A stretch of DNA of 64,000 nt from Bosea sp. OAE506 (lineage in GTDB: Bacteria > Pseudomonadota > Alphaproteobacteria > Rhizobiales > Beijerinckiaceae), in the NCBI RefSeq assembly GCF_040546595.1, contig NZ_JBEPOB010000001.1, positions 4,713,001 to 4,777,000 on the forward strand, given 5' to 3'. The translations under genes were made by a program, and so were the position numbers. Positions 1 to 9,317 of this stretch are shown here, one piece after another (position 1 is the stretch's first letter; each line of letters starts with the position of its first letter). The notes under the pieces are model-generated. The model worked only from the letters and a program-made list of their open reading frames with translations. It was not told the DNA's origin and did not search any database.

Positions 1-1
1 T

Positions 2-1069
2 GCGCGCAGCGGACAGACGGCCGAGGAGACGCGCCGGCGCATCGAGACCGTCTCGACCGAGCGGGCGGCACTGCTGGAAGCCCCCGACACCTTCCTCAGC
101 GAGCGGCGGCGTCTGCTGGCCGAGATCGAAAGCGCGGAGGCGCAGCGCCGCGCCGCGGCCGACGCGCTGGCGCTCGGCGAAGCGGCGCTGGCAGAGGCGG
201 ACCGGCAGGCGCGAGCGGCGCTGGAAGGCCTCTCCGCAGCGCGCGAAACGCGGGCGGCGGCCGAGGCGCGACGCGAGGCAGCGCGGCAGCGCGTCGCCGA
301 TGTCGCGCGCCAGATCGAGGAGGGGCTGGAGACGAGCCTCGACCGGCTCGGCAGCCTCGCCGGGCTGAAGCCGGGCGATGAGCCGCCAGAGCAGGCGGAG
401 GTCGAGCGGCGCCTCGCCGCCCTCAAGGCCGAGCGCGAGCGGCTCGGCGCAGTCAATCTGCGGGCCGAGGACGAACTGGCCGAGGTCAAGGGCAAGCGCG
501 AGGGGCTGACCGCGGAGCGCGACGATCTCAGCGAGGCCGTGCGCCGGCTGCGCCAGGCGATCGGCGCGCTCAACCGGGAAGGCCGCGAGCGCCTGCTCGC
601 CGCCTTCGAGATCGTCAACGGCCAGTTCCAGCGGCTCTTCGCGGTGCTGTTCGGGGGCGGGACGGCCGAGCTCAAGCTGGTCGACGCGGAGGACCCGCTT
701 GACGCCGGACTCGAGATCTTCGCCCGCCCGCCCGGCAAGAAGACGCAGGTCATGACCCTGCTCTCAGGCGGCGAGCAGGCCCTGACGGCGACCGCGCTGA
801 TCTTCGCGGTGTTCCTGACCAACCCCTCGCCGATCTGCGTGCTCGACGAGGTCGACGCGCCGCTCGACGACGCCAATGTCGAGCGCTACTGCGACCTGCT
901 CGACGAGATGGCGCGCGACACGCGCACCCGCTTCATCCTGATCACCCACAATCCGATCACCATGGCGCGGATGGACCGGCTCTTCGGTGTGACGATGGCC
1001 GAGCGTGGCGTCAGCCAGATGGTCTCGGTCGACCTCGCCACGGCCGAGCGCATCCGCGAGGCTGTCTGA
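2..1069 (+). CDS. smc: Chromosome segregation protein SMC (C-terminal part, cut by window start)
   Basis: The frame is open from base 2, so 355 residues of the 3' end are visible. The first ~200 residues are an Ala/Glu/Arg-rich coiled coil. The C-terminal ATPase half follows, with the ABC signature [11 protein letters not shown], the Walker B/D-loop [11 protein letters not shown] and the switch histidine in ITHNP. SMC dimers use ATP-driven head engagement to organise and segregate the chromosome with ScpA and ScpB. An in-frame GTG at 539 lies inside the coiled coil and is not a real start. A hairpin followed by T residues closes the gene. Identification is secure; only the 5' end is missing. 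Confidence 0.95.
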   Translation, partial: ARSGQTAEETRRRIETVSTERAALLEAPDTFLSERRRLLAEIESAEAQRRAAADALALGEAALAEADRQARAALEGLSAARETRAAAEARREAARQRVADVARQIEEGLETSLDRLGSLAGLKPGDEPPEQAEVERRLAALKAERERLGAVNLRAEDELAEVKGKREGLTAERDDLSEAVRRLRQAIGALNREGRERLLAAFEIVNGQFQRLFAVLFGGGTAELKLVDAEDPLDAGLEIFARPPGKKTQVMTLLSGGEQALTATALIFAVFLTNPSPICVLDEVDAPLDDANVERYCDLLDEMARDTRTRFILITHNPITMARMDRLFGVTMAERGVSQMVSVDLATAERIREAV

Positions 1070-1102
1070 GCGCTGAAAAAAGGCCACAATCGCCTTCGCA
1101 AT

Positions 1103-1123
1103 GCGGCAAGAATGCCGCTTTTC
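1103..1123 (+). terminator. Rho-independent terminator after smc
   Basis: A perfect 6-bp stem (GCGGCA/TGCCGC) with a 4-nt AGAA loop is followed by TTTTC. It lies 34 nt after the smc stop, which separates smc from the ATP synthase operon. Confidence 0.6.
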
Positions 1124-1169
1124 TCCGAATTTACTGATTTTCCAATGCCTTAGCGGGCATCGACCCGCC

Positions 1170-1196
1170 TTGACAGCATCCGGGGCGGGCAATAAA
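1170..1196 (+). promoter_or_regulatory. Possible promoter of the atp operon
   Basis: A consensus TTGACA at 1170-1175 is followed, 15 nt later, by AATAAA (4 of 6 matches to TATAAT). It sits between the smc terminator and atpI. The short spacing and weak -10 make this tentative. Confidence 0.3.
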
Positions 1197-1298
1197 GGAG
1201 GCCGTGCTGACGACGGCTCGATGCGCGGGGCGCGGACAGGGATCGTGTGGCTTTTTGCAGGATCGTGGCCATTTCACGATCATGGAGGAGCTGCTGCC

Positions 1299-1649
1299 AT
1301 GACCGAACCCGACAAAAACGCCTCAGACTCGGAGTTGCGCGCAAGACTGGGGTCCCTGAAGACCGCCCTCGGGCGGGCCGAAGGAGCCGAAAAGCCGGGC
1401 GCGAGCCCGGCCGGAGAGGACGGCGCCATGGCTGGCGCGATGTCCTCCGGATTGCGCGCCGCGACGGATCTCGCAGGTGGCATCATCGCAGGCGCCCTGA
1501 TCGGGATGCTGGCAGACCGGTGGCTGGGAACCTCTCCGTTCCTGCTGATCATCTTCCTGGTGATCGGAGCCATGGCTGGTTTGCGCTCCGTCTATCGGCT
1601 CGGTTCGCGTCCGACCTCCGGGTCCAAGGGCGGCGGGACGAAAGACTGA
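1299..1649 (+). CDS. atpI: ATP synthase protein I (AtpI)
   Basis: This 116-residue protein has a charged N-terminal half (about residues 1-55) and two hydrophobic helices (about 60-80 and 85-102), the AtpI/DUF4149-like layout. AtpI helps assemble the c-ring or import Mg2+ for the F0F1 ATP synthase. The ATG at 1299 is chosen because GGAGGAG lies just upstream (1284-1290). The frame stays open back to 1101, but that extension has no Shine-Dalgarno sequence and no family-like sequence. It is the first gene of the F0 operon, 46 nt before atpB. Confidence 0.85.
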   Translation: MTEPDKNASDSELRARLGSLKTALGRAEGAEKPGASPAGEDGAMAGAMSSGLRAATDLAGGIIAGALIGMLADRWLGTSPFLLIIFLVIGAMAGLRSVYRLGSRPTSGSKGGGTKD

Positions 1650-1695
1650 CCGAGGCTGGCGGCCGGAAGGCCGCACGACAAGGGGCTGAAACGAC

Positions 1696-2457
1696 ATGGC
1701 GGCTGGCGGCGGAATCGATCCGATCCACCAATTCGAGATCAAGCCGATCATCGGCTTGCGGCCGTTCGGCCTCGACCTGTCCTTCACCAATGCCTCGCTG
1801 CTGATGGTCGCCATCGTCGCAGTGATCTCGGTGATCATGATCTATGGCTCGAGCCAGCGTTCGGTCGTTCCAGGCCGGCTGCAGTCGCTCGCCGAGATGA
1901 TCTACGAATTCGTCGCCTCCACCGTCACGGGCGTGATGGGCAAGGAAGGCATGACGTTCTTCCCGCTCGTCTTCTCGCTGTTCATGTTCGTGCTCTGCGC
2001 CAACATGCTCGGCATGATCCCGGGCTCCTTCACCGTGACCAGCCACATCATCGTCACGGCCGCCTTCGCCTTCCTGGTGATCGGCACCGTGCTGGTCTAC
2101 GGCATCGCCAAGCATGGCAGCCATTTCTTCGGCCTGTTCGTGCCGTCAGGCGTGCCGGGCTGGCTGCTGCCCTTCATGGTCCTGATCGAGGCCGTCTCCT
2201 TCGTCTCGCGGCCGATCTCGCTGTCGCTGCGCCTGTTCGGCAACATGCTCGCCGGCCACATCGCGCTGAAGGTCTTCGGCGGCTTCGTCGTCGCCCTCCT
2301 GGCCGCCGGCGGCGCCGCAACCATTATCGCCCCGCTGCCGCTGCTGCTGGCCGTCGCGCTGACCGCTCTCGAATTCCTCGTCGCCTTCCTGCAGGCCTAT
2401 GTCTTCGCGATCCTGACCTGCGTCTATCTCAACGACGCTCTGCATCCCGGCCACTGA
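1696..2457 (+). CDS. atpB: F0F1 ATP synthase subunit a
   Basis: A 253-residue polytopic membrane protein. It carries the subunit a signature [12 protein letters not shown] in the penultimate helix region, including the essential stator arginine that faces the c-ring, and a C-terminal helix ending [16 protein letters not shown]. The protein forms the two proton half-channels of the F0 motor. Length and start (ATG 1696) match the family. It is second in the atpI-B-E-F'-F operon. As is usual in alphaproteobacteria, the F1 genes are elsewhere. Confidence 0.97.
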   Translation: MAAGGGIDPIHQFEIKPIIGLRPFGLDLSFTNASLLMVAIVAVISVIMIYGSSQRSVVPGRLQSLAEMIYEFVASTVTGVMGKEGMTFFPLVFSLFMFVLCANMLGMIPGSFTVTSHIIVTAAFAFLVIGTVLVYGIAKHGSHFFGLFVPSGVPGWLLPFMVLIEAVSFVSRPISLSLRLFGNMLAGHIALKVFGGFVVALLAAGGAATIIAPLPLLLAVALTALEFLVAFLQAYVFAILTCVYLNDALHPGH

Positions 2458-2518
2458 GCCGGGCAGAGTTCGCGAGACCATCCCACCCGCCATCACCTTT
2501 TCACACTGGAGAAAGACC

Positions 2519-2746
2519 ATGGATCCCGTTGCAGCCAAGTACATCGGCGCTGGCCTCGCCTCGCTCGGCATGGGCCTCGCCGCCATCGGCGTCGGCACCA
2601 TCTTCGGCAACTTCCTCTCGGGCGCGCTGCGCAACCCCTCGGCGGCCGACGGCCAGTTCCCGCGCGCCTTCATCGGCGCGGCGCTCGCCGAAGGTCTGGG
2701 CATTTTTGCCTTCGTCGTGGCGCTCGTCCTGCTCTTCGTGGTCTGA
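2519..2746 (+). CDS. atpE: F0F1 ATP synthase subunit c
   Basis: This 75-residue hairpin of two hydrophobic helices is joined by a polar loop with the conserved RNP (about residues 38-40). The proton-carrying carboxylate is Glu58 in [10 protein letters not shown]. No Na+-type ligand set is apparent, so it is read as a proton ring subunit. A GGAG Shine-Dalgarno lies just before the ATG at 2519. It forms the rotor ring with subunits a, b and b'. Confidence 0.97.
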   Translation: MDPVAAKYIGAGLASLGMGLAAIGVGTIFGNFLSGALRNPSAADGQFPRAFIGAALAEGLGIFAFVVALVLLFVV

Positions 2747-2839
2747 CGCGCTTTCGACCACCCGCCTTCCCGTCGCGCCCGATCGCCCCTGTGCGGGCTC
2801 GGGCGCGACTTTTCGATTTCCTTCGCTGAAAGGCAGCCC

Positions 2840-3457
2840 ATGCCGGTTCGATCTTCACGGTCCGTCAGGCAAGGTTGGGCCGGCTTCGTCGGCTCCGTGC
2901 TGACCGCCACGCTGGTGGCCGGGGCAGCCCAGGCCGCGACACCGCCCCTGAGCGGCGAAAAGGCCGCCTTCCCTCCCTTCGACGTCGCGACCTTCGCGGG
3001 TCAGCTGTTCTGGCTCGCCATCACCTTCGGCGCGCTCTACTGGCTGATGTCGACCATCGCCCTGCCCCGCGTCGGCGCGATTCTCGAGGAGCGTGCGAGC
3101 ACCATCGCCCGCGATCTCGACAATGCTTCCAAGATGCAGGCCAAGGCCGAGGAAACGGCGCTTGCCTATGAGGCGGCCCTGACCGAAGCGCGCAAGAACG
3201 CCCAGGGCATCGCCCAGGCTTCGCGCGAAGCAGGTGCCAAGGCTTCCGAAGAGCGCCGCCATGCCGTCGAGGCCGATCTCGCGGCCAAGCTGGCGCAGGC
3301 GGAAGAGACCATCGCGGCCAGCAAGGCCTCGGCCATGAGCGCTGTGCGCGGCCTCGGCAGCGACGTTGCCGTGGCGATCGTCACCAAGCTGACCGGCAAG
3401 GCCCCGAGCGCCACCGAGGCGTCCGAGGCGGTCGATCAGGTTCTGGCGCGCGGCTGA
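2840..3457 (+). CDS. atpF': F0F1 ATP synthase subunit b' with signal-like N-terminus
   Basis: A 205-residue peripheral stalk subunit. After a short basic and hydrophobic N-terminal stretch ending AGAAQA (about residues 1-32) comes the b-type transmembrane helix (about 55-75: GQLFWLAITFGALYWLM) and a long Ala/Glu/Lys-rich coiled coil. Photosynthetic-type b' subunits pair with b in alphaproteobacteria. The N-terminal extension looks like a cleavable signal peptide; a downstream start would remove it, but no good internal ATG precedes the transmembrane helix. AtpF follows after 11 nt. Confidence 0.9.
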   Translation: MPVRSSRSVRQGWAGFVGSVLTATLVAGAAQAATPPLSGEKAAFPPFDVATFAGQLFWLAITFGALYWLMSTIALPRVGAILEERASTIARDLDNASKMQAKAEETALAYEAALTEARKNAQGIAQASREAGAKASEERRHAVEADLAAKLAQAEETIAASKASAMSAVRGLGSDVAVAIVTKLTGKAPSATEASEAVDQVLARG

Positions 3458-3468
3458 GGAGAAGACAG

Positions 3469-3945
3469 ATGGATACTCTCTGGGTCGGCGTCGCCTTCGT
3501 CATCTTCATCGCCATCCTCGCCTATTTCGGCGTGCCGAAGGCGATCGTCTCGGCGCTCGATTCGCGCGGCGAGAAGGTCGCCCAGGAGCTCGCCGAGGCG
3601 CGCCGCCTGCGCGTTGAGGCCGAGAAGCTGCTCGCCGAGTACGAGGCAAAGCGCAAGGCTGCCGAATCGGAGGCCGCGAGCATCGTCGCCGCCGCCAATG
3701 AGGAGGCCAAGCGTCTCGCCACCGAGGCCGAAGCCAAGCTGAACGACTTCGTCACCCGCCGCACCAAGTCGGCGGAGGAGAAGATCGCTCTCGCCGAGAG
3801 CCAGGCCGAGGCCGAGGTTCGCGCCGCGGCTGCGGAGGCTGCGACCAAGGCCGCCGAGCTGATCATCCGCTCGCAGGTGGGCGGCAGCACGGGCGACGCG
3901 CTGTTCGCCGCCGGGCTGGGCGAGGTCAAGGCCAAGCTCAACTGA
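3469..3945 (+). CDS. atpF: F0F1 ATP synthase subunit b
   Basis: This 158-residue protein has one N-terminal membrane helix (VGVAFVIFIAILAYFGVP) followed by a long coiled coil rich in Ala, Glu, Lys and Arg that links the F0 stator to F1. It is the last gene of the F0 operon, 11 nt after b', with AGGAGAAG immediately upstream of the ATG. A strong hairpin lies 50 nt after its stop. Length and topology are standard for the family. Confidence 0.95.
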   Translation: MDTLWVGVAFVIFIAILAYFGVPKAIVSALDSRGEKVAQELAEARRLRVEAEKLLAEYEAKRKAAESEAASIVAAANEEAKRLATEAEAKLNDFVTRRTKSAEEKIALAESQAEAEVRAAAAEAATKAAELIIRSQVGGSTGDALFAAGLGEVKAKLN

Positions 3946-3994
3946 TACCGGGGCGGCTGAAAGGCCGCCCGCCTTATCAGGTTCGATTTCATGG

Positions 3995-4028
3995 AAACGC
4001 CGCGGCCCCCGGGCTGCGGCGTTTCTCT
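3995..4028 (+). terminator. Terminator of the atp F0 operon
   Basis: A 9-bp perfect stem (AAACGCCGC at 3995-4003, GCGGCGTTT at 4016-4024) with an additional GC-rich inner pairing is followed by TCTCTTT. It lies 50 nt after atpF and has the form of a Rho-independent terminator. Confidence 0.7.
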
Positions 4029-4170
4029 TTGGGGCTTGGATGGACCGTGGGGATTCTCGCCCCAACCGGGGAAGCCTTCGGCCTGCCCGGTCCAGCGCCT
4101 ATCAGGTGAGACGTCTCGGACACGCTGGCTAAGGCTGCGACCAGCGGCAAGCCAGCTCGTCGCTTCCTGG

Positions 4171-4213
4171 GGCCCTTCGATCGATCCCGGCGCAGGCCCG
4201 GGATGACGGCATG
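4171..4213. repeat. Half-copy of a dispersed palindromic repeat
   Basis: This sequence reads CCTTCGATCGATCCCGG, then CCCGGGATGACGG after a short spacer. It resembles one arm of the fuller element at 8776-8902. The 388-nt gap 3946-4333 otherwise holds only the atp terminator; I see no gene in it. Confidence 0.5.
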
Positions 4214-4333
4214 GTTCGCAGACGAACCCTGACCGACTTCCGGTCATAGCCAGCCCAAAAAGCGGAGACGGCCCGCGTCAGCCGACCGAACAAATCCACG
4301 GTGCTTCAGAACCTGGCAGAACGCCGTTCTATG

Positions 4334-5566
4334 TCAGTTGGCAGCCGTCTTGGCGGGAAGGCGCGCTGCCGGCTTGGGTTCGCCATTGCCGATCAGCTTC
4401 GCCTTCGGCTTGCGGCGCTGGATCGTCGAGGTGACGATCCCCTGCGGCGTATCCAGCCCGTAGATGTCCTCGCGGAACTGGACCATGCCGTCGGCGCCCT
4501 GCCAGCCCGTAAGATAGACCCAGGCGACGGGAACGGCCTTCTTCAGGGGTATGTTCTTGCGCTCGCCCTTGGCGATCTCGGCCTCGATCGCGGCCGGCGT
4601 CCACTCGGTGCCTTCGAGCAGCCAGGCGCCGAGATCGCGCACGCCCTCGACGCGGGCGCAGCCCGAGGAGTTGAAGCGGACGTCGTTGCGGAAGAGGGAC
4701 TTCTTCGGCGTGTCGTGGAGATAGACAGCCTCGGTGTTGGGCATGTCGATCTTCATCTGGCCGAGCGAATTGTCGGGGCCGGGGTCCTGCCGCACGGTGA
4801 AATAGGGAGCAGTCAGGCTGGCCCAGTTGACGGTGGCGGGATCGATCTCGCGGTTCTCGGCTCCGAGCAGACGCATATGCGACTTCGCGAGGAAGCCGGA
4901 ATCCTTGCGCATATGCGGGATGATGTCCGCTTTCACGATTGAGGTCGGCACCGTCCAGGTCGGGTTGAGATTGACCGAGGTGATGTTGGCCTGCAGCACC
5001 GGCGAGGGCCGGTCCGGCCGGCCGACGATGGCGAGATGCTTGCGCTGGACGATGCCGTTCTCGACCGCCTCGACGCTGGCACCGGGAATGTTGACCACGA
5101 CATAGCGCTCCGCGAAGGAGAAGCCGTTGCCCTTCAGCCGCTCCAGCGTGGCGGTGAGCTGGTTGAGGCGGACCTCGACCGGCGTGTTCATCGCCTTCAG
5201 CGTGAGCCGGCCGACGGTGCCGAGGTCCGACAGGCCGTGGCGGATCTGGAAGCGCTTCACGGCGGCCACGACATTCGCATCGTAGAGATCGCCTGGGAGG
5301 GCATCGGGCGCCAGATCGCCGCTCATCAGCAGCCGCTGCTTGAGCGCCGCGATCTCCGGCCCCTGGGCGTCGGGTTTCAGCGCGGTGATGCCTGCCGGCA
5401 CCTTGGGCCAACCGCCACGTCCCGCGATGTCCTCATGCGCGATGAGCGCCTCGAGGGTGCGATCATAGGTGTTGGGGCCGTAGCTGGGCTCGTTGGCCCG
5501 CGCGCCCCAGCCACCCAGCAGAAGCGCCAGGGCGGCGACGGAAGCTTTGACGAAACGCACCGACAT
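4334..5566 (-). CDS. L,D-transpeptidase (YcbB-like) with peptidoglycan-binding domain
   Basis: A 410-residue exported protein. A signal peptide (about residues 1-25, ending GGWGARA) is followed by a PG_binding_1-type helical region (KRFQIRHGLSDLGTVGRLT, about residues 95-115) and a YkuD catalytic domain. The catalytic histidine motif is YLHDTPKKSLF and the nucleophile motif is SSGCARVEG (Cys). Such enzymes make 3-3 cross-links in peptidoglycan from the periplasmic side. ATG 5566 is chosen because a GTG 24 nt upstream would place charged and unrelated residues before the signal peptide. It stands alone, downstream of the gcv operon on the same strand. Confidence 0.9.
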   Translation of the reverse strand: MSVRFVKASVAALALLLGGWGARANEPSYGPNTYDRTLEALIAHEDIAGRGGWPKVPAGITALKPDAQGPEIAALKQRLLMSGDLAPDALPGDLYDANVVAAVKRFQIRHGLSDLGTVGRLTLKAMNTPVEVRLNQLTATLERLKGNGFSFAERYVVVNIPGASVEAVENGIVQRKHLAIVGRPDRPSPVLQANITSVNLNPTWTVPTSIVKADIIPHMRKDSGFLAKSHMRLLGAENREIDPATVNWASLTAPYFTVRQDPGPDNSLGQMKIDMPNTEAVYLHDTPKKSLFRNDVRFNSSGCARVEGVRDLGAWLLEGTEWTPAAIEAEIAKGERKNIPLKKAVPVAWVYLTGWQGADGMVQFREDIYGLDTPQGIVTSTIQRRKPKAKLIGNGEPKPAARLPAKTAAN

Positions 5567-5745
5567 GGACGTGATCCCACACAGCGTCACAGACGCATGG
5601 CGGAATCATCCCTCGCGCATGGTCAAGGAAGACTTAAGGCGGCGGCGCGATTTGGTGTCGGAGTTTTGCTGACCTCACCGGCAATGGCCATCGCTGCATC
5701 CCTCCCCCGCATTGGCGGCCATAGCGGAGCCCGGAAGAAGCAAGG

Positions 5746-5790
5746 GGATCCATGCCTGAGCGCCGATCCGACGGCTCATGGCATGGATCC
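5746..5790. repeat. Palindromic hairpin downstream of gcvPB
   Basis: GGATCCATGCC (5746-5756) pairs with GGCATGGATCC (5780-5790), and the stem continues TGAGC/GCTCA after a one-base bulge. It lies 29 nt past the gcvPB stop and may end the gcv transcript or protect its 3' end. There is no T-tract. The GGATCCAT core recalls the repeats at 8806 and 19014. Confidence 0.6.
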
Positions 5791-5818
5791 AGAGAGATCA
5801 ATACGCGATGGTTCGAGC

Positions 5819-7393
5819 CTACTCCGCGGCCTCCGCCAGCGGCGCCGGCGGCACCCATTTCAGCACCGGCTGGCGGGCGGCACGGGTCTCGTCGAGGCGG
5901 CGCAGCGGGGCATGGTGCGGGGCGCCGGTGAAGCGCTCCTTGTCGTTGCCCTTGGCGGCCATGGCGAGGTCGCGCAGCGTCGCGATGAAGAGGTCGAGCG
6001 AGGCCTTGGATTCCGACTCGGTCGGCTCGATCAGCATGGCGCCGTGGACGACGAGCGGGAAATACACCGTCATCGGATGATAGCCCTCGTCGATCATCGC
6101 CTTGGCGAAATCGAGCGTGGTAACCCCGGTGCCCTTCAGCCACTCATCGTCGAACAGCGCCTCGTGCATCGAGGGGTGATCCGGGAACGGCAGCGACATC
6201 AGGTCCGACAGGCCGGCGCGGATGTAGTTGGCGTTCAGCACCGCATCCTCGGAGGCCTGCTTCATGCCGTCCGAACCATGGCTGAGCATGTAGGTGAGCG
6301 CGCGGACATACATGCCCATCTGGCCATGGAAGGCGGTCATGCGGCCGAAGGGCTGGTTGCCTTCCGGTGCGTCGGCGGCGTTCTCGACGAGGCGGGCCGA
6401 ACCGCCCTCGACATGGATGAAGGGCACTGGCGCGAAGGGCGCCAGCCGCTCCGACAGCACGACCGGGCCCGAGCCCGGGCCGCCGCCACCATGGGGCGTC
6501 GAGAAGGTCTTGTGCAGGTTGATGTGCATGGCGTCGACGCCGAGATCACCCGGCCTCGCCTTGCCGACGATGGCGTTGAAGTTGGCGCCGTCGCAGTAGA
6601 AATACGCGCCGGCCTCATGCATCGCGGCGGCGATCTCGACGATCTGCGGCTCGAAGATGCCGCAGGTGTTGGGGTTGGTCAGCATGATCGCGGCGATGTC
6701 GGGGCCGAGCAGCGCCTTGACGTCCTCGACCGCCACCGTGCCGTCGGGCCGCGCGGGAACCGAGCGCACCGAGAAACCGATCAGGGCCGCGGTCGCCGGG
6801 TTGGTGCCATGCGCCGATTCGGGGACGAGCACGACATTGCGCGTCGCGCCCTCGCCCTTGGCGGCGATGGCGGCCTTGATCGCCATCATGCCACAGGCCT
6901 CGCCATGGGCGCCGGCCTTCGGCGACAGCGCCACGGCCGGCATGCCGGTCAGCGTCATCAGATAGCGCGAGAGCTCGAGCATCACCTCGAGCGCGCCCGG
7001 CACGGTCGAGACCGGCTGGAGCGGGTGCACGTCGGAGAAGCCGGGCATGCGCGCCGTCTTCTCGTTGAGGCGGGCATTGTGCTTCATCGTGCAGGAACCG
7101 AGCGGGAACAGCCCGGTGTCGATGCCGTAGTTCTTCTGGCTGAGGCGCACATAGTGGCGCATCGCCTCGGGCTCTGAGAGGCCGGGCAGGCCGATCTCGC
7201 CCTTGCGGGCATGAGCGCCGAGGCGCGACTTGAACGGAGCCGGCGCGTCGATGTCGACGCCGGTGGTTTCAGGATGGCCGATCTCGAAGATCAGCGGCTC
7301 GATCTGCTGCAGCGCGCGGTTGCCGGTGAAAGTCGCGTGCGGCTCATGGGCGGACACGGTGCCCTGGGTGGGACGTCCCTGACGGTTCAGCAT
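5819..7393 (-). CDS. gcvPB: Glycine dehydrogenase (decarboxylating) subunit 2
   Basis: This 524-residue PLP subunit belongs to the two-chain glycine decarboxylase (P-protein). The PLP lysine motif NLHKTFSTPHGGGGPGSGP is present, with Lys295 as the Schiff-base residue. With GcvPA it decarboxylates glycine and loads the aminomethyl group onto lipoyl-GcvH. The start is the ATG at 7393, which shares a base with the gcvPA stop (TGATG), so translation is probably coupled. It is the last gene of the gcvT-H-PA-PB operon. Confidence 0.97.
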   Translation of the reverse strand: MLNRQGRPTQGTVSAHEPHATFTGNRALQQIEPLIFEIGHPETTGVDIDAPAPFKSRLGAHARKGEIGLPGLSEPEAMRHYVRLSQKNYGIDTGLFPLGSCTMKHNARLNEKTARMPGFSDVHPLQPVSTVPGALEVMLELSRYLMTLTGMPAVALSPKAGAHGEACGMMAIKAAIAAKGEGATRNVVLVPESAHGTNPATAALIGFSVRSVPARPDGTVAVEDVKALLGPDIAAIMLTNPNTCGIFEPQIVEIAAAMHEAGAYFYCDGANFNAIVGKARPGDLGVDAMHINLHKTFSTPHGGGGPGSGPVVLSERLAPFAPVPFIHVEGGSARLVENAADAPEGNQPFGRMTAFHGQMGMYVRALTYMLSHGSDGMKQASEDAVLNANYIRAGLSDLMSLPFPDHPSMHEALFDDEWLKGTGVTTLDFAKAMIDEGYHPMTVYFPLVVHGAMLIEPTESESKASLDLFIATLRDLAMAAKGNDKERFTGAPHHAPLRRLDETRAARQPVLKWVPPAPLAEAAE

Positions 7394-8733
7394 CACAGCA
7401 CCTCCGCGAGCGCCGCCACGAAGGCCGCCCGATCCTCGTTCGTGTTGACTTCGGTCGATGCGACCAGGAGCAGGTCGTCGAGCCCCGCCTGCGGCAGCAG
7501 GCGCGAGACCGGGACGCCGCCGAGAATGCCCTTTGCCGCGAGCGCCTCGACCACCTCGGCCGCGGGCCTGGGCAGCTTCACGGTGAACTCGTTGAAGAAG
7601 CTCTCGTTGAGCACCGTCACCCCCCTCACGGCGGCCAGCGCGTCGGCAAGCGCCACGGCGTTGGCGTGGTTGACCTCAGCAAGGCGTTCCAGGCCCGCCT
7701 GGCCGAGCAGCGTCATGTGGATGGTGAAGGCCAGGCAGCAGAGCCCGGAATTGGTGCAGATGTTCGAGGTCGCCTTGTCGCGGCGGATATGCTGCTCGCG
7801 CGTCGAGAGCGTCAGCACGAAGCCGCGCTGGCCGGCGGCATCGACCGTCTCGCCGCAGAGACGGCCCGGCATCTGGCGGATGTATTTCGACTTGGCGGCA
7901 AAGAGCCCGACATAGGGCCCGCCGAAGTTCAGGGCGTTGCCGATCGACTGGCCCTCGCCGACGACGATATCGGCGTCCTGAGCGCCCGGCGGCACAATGG
8001 CGCCCAGCGAGACGACCTCGGTGAACACGGCGATCAGCAGCGCGCCATGGGCATGGGCCTTGGCGGCGATCGGCCTGAGATCGCGCAGATTGCCGAAAAC
8101 GTCGGGGTTCTGGACCACGACGCAAGAGGTCTCGTCGTCGATCCGGCTGAGGATGTCCTCGCCCGCCGCGACGTCCGGCGGCATCGTCACCACCTGATCA
8201 TTGGCCATCTCGGAAAGCGTGCGAACGACCTGCGCGTAATGCGGGTGCAGGCCACCCGACAGCACGGCCTTTTTCCGCTTGGTAACGCGGTGGGCCATCA
8301 GCACGGCCTCGCCGGTGCCGGTGGAGCCGTCATACATCGAGGCGTTGGCGACCTCCATGCCGGTCAGCGCCGCGACCTGCGTCTGGAATTCGAACAGGTA
8401 CTGCAGCGTGCCCTGGGCGATCTCGGGCTGATAGGGCGTGTAACTCGTCAGGAATTCCGAGCGCTGGATCAGGTGGTCCACCGTGGCCGGGACATGGTGT
8501 TTATAGGCACCGGCGCCGACGAAGAAGGGCACCGAGGAGGCCGCGACGTTGCGGGCCGACATCTTGGCCATGATGCGCTCGACCTCGAGCTCGCCCCTCG
8601 CGCGCGGCAGATCGACGGGCGCCTTCAGCAGCTTGTCGGCCGGCACGTCGGAAAACAGGGCATCGACATCCGCGACGCCGATGCGAGCGAGCATGTCCTC
8701 GCGGTCGGTATCGGTCAGGGGGAGATAGCGCAT
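7393..8733 (-). CDS. gcvPA: Glycine dehydrogenase (decarboxylating) subunit 1
   Basis: A 446-residue subunit homologous to the N-terminal half of single-chain P-protein, starting [15 protein letters not shown] and containing the [13 protein letters not shown] region typical of GcvPA. It lacks the PLP lysine, which is in GcvPB. The frame extends 57 nt further upstream into the repeat element, but ATG 8733 gives the family-standard N-terminus. It is separated from gcvH by a 173-nt gap filled by a large palindromic repeat, unusual inside an operon. Confidence 0.96.
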   Translation of the reverse strand: MRYLPLTDTDREDMLARIGVADVDALFSDVPADKLLKAPVDLPRARGELEVERIMAKMSARNVAASSVPFFVGAGAYKHHVPATVDHLIQRSEFLTSYTPYQPEIAQGTLQYLFEFQTQVAALTGMEVANASMYDGSTGTGEAVLMAHRVTKRKKAVLSGGLHPHYAQVVRTLSEMANDQVVTMPPDVAAGEDILSRIDDETSCVVVQNPDVFGNLRDLRPIAAKAHAHGALLIAVFTEVVSLGAIVPPGAQDADIVVGEGQSIGNALNFGGPYVGLFAAKSKYIRQMPGRLCGETVDAAGQRGFVLTLSTREQHIRRDKATSNICTNSGLCCLAFTIHMTLLGQAGLERLAEVNHANAVALADALAAVRGVTVLNESFFNEFTVKLPRPAAEVVEALAAKGILGGVPVSRLLPQAGLDDLLLVASTEVNTNEDRAAFVAALAEVL

Positions 8734-8775
8734 GGGAAATGTCCGTTGTCGGTTTTGGGGCGCCCGTGTCGGTTC

Positions 8776-8902
8776 AACCCTCCCCGTCATCCCGGGCTTG
8801 CCCCGGGATCCATCGAAGGGCTCATCCTGATCCAGAATGGCGCTCTACGATGGATCCCGGATCTGCGCGGCTGCGCCGCTCGTCCGGGATGACGGGGAGG
8901 TT
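8776..8902. repeat. 127-bp nested palindromic element inside the gcv operon
   Basis: The outer arms are 8776-8795 and 8884-8902 (CCTCCCCGTCATCCCGG against CCGGGATGACGGGGAGG, one base slip). The inner arms are GGATCCATCG (8806-8815) and CGATGGATCC (8848-8857). The whole can fold into a long cruciform or RNA hairpin. It fills the gap between gcvH and gcvPA. Related fragments occur at 4171, 5746 and 19014, which marks it as a dispersed intergenic repeat. Confidence 0.85.
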
Positions 8903-8906
8903 CGGC

Positions 8907-9281
8907 TCACAGCGTCTTGAGGTAGTTCTGGTACTCGGCCTCGCTCATCAGGCCCTCGAGCTCGGCCGCGTCCTTGAGCTTGAGCTTCAGGAACCAGCCC
9001 TTGCCGGAAGGATCCTCGTTCACCGTGCCGGGCGCGCCCTCGAGCTCGCTGTTGACGGCCACGACCTCGCCGGAGACCGGCGCATAGACCTCGGAGGCCG
9101 CCTTGACGCTCTCGACCACGGCCGCTTCGCCACCCTTGGAGACGGCTTTGCCGAGCGCAGGAAGCTCGACGAAGACGACGTCGCCGAGCTGGCCCTGGGC
9201 GAAGTCGGTGATGCCGACGATGCCGGTGTCGCCCTCGATACGGATGTATTCGTGGTCCTTGGTGTAGCGGGTCTCGGACAT
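8907..9281 (-). CDS. gcvH: Glycine cleavage system H protein
   Basis: A 124-residue lipoyl carrier. The lipoylation motif [17 protein letters not shown] places the modified lysine at residue 60. GcvH shuttles the aminomethyl intermediate between the P, T and L proteins. Length is typical (~125). It lies 36 nt downstream of gcvT. L-protein (dihydrolipoyl dehydrogenase) is not encoded nearby and is presumably shared with the 2-oxoacid dehydrogenases. Confidence 0.97.
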   Translation of the reverse strand: MSETRYTKDHEYIRIEGDTGIVGITDFAQGQLGDVVFVELPALGKAVSKGGEAAVVESVKAASEVYAPVSGEVVAVNSELEGAPGTVNEDPSGKGWFLKLKLKDAAELEGLMSEAEYQNYLKTL

Positions 9282-9317
9282 GAGTTCAGTCTCCGGAAAC
9301 AGAAAACGGGATGAGGA

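Noticed and set aside
5805..5835. GGTTCGAGCC as the T-arm of a tRNA
   Set aside because: The sequence runs into the gcvPB 3' end and no cloverleaf can be drawn around it.
5036..7177. A 713-codon open frame on the plus strand across the transpeptidase and gcvPB genes
   Set aside because: It is the reverse-strand shadow of genuine genes, with His/Arg/Gly-rich sequence and no recognisable motif.
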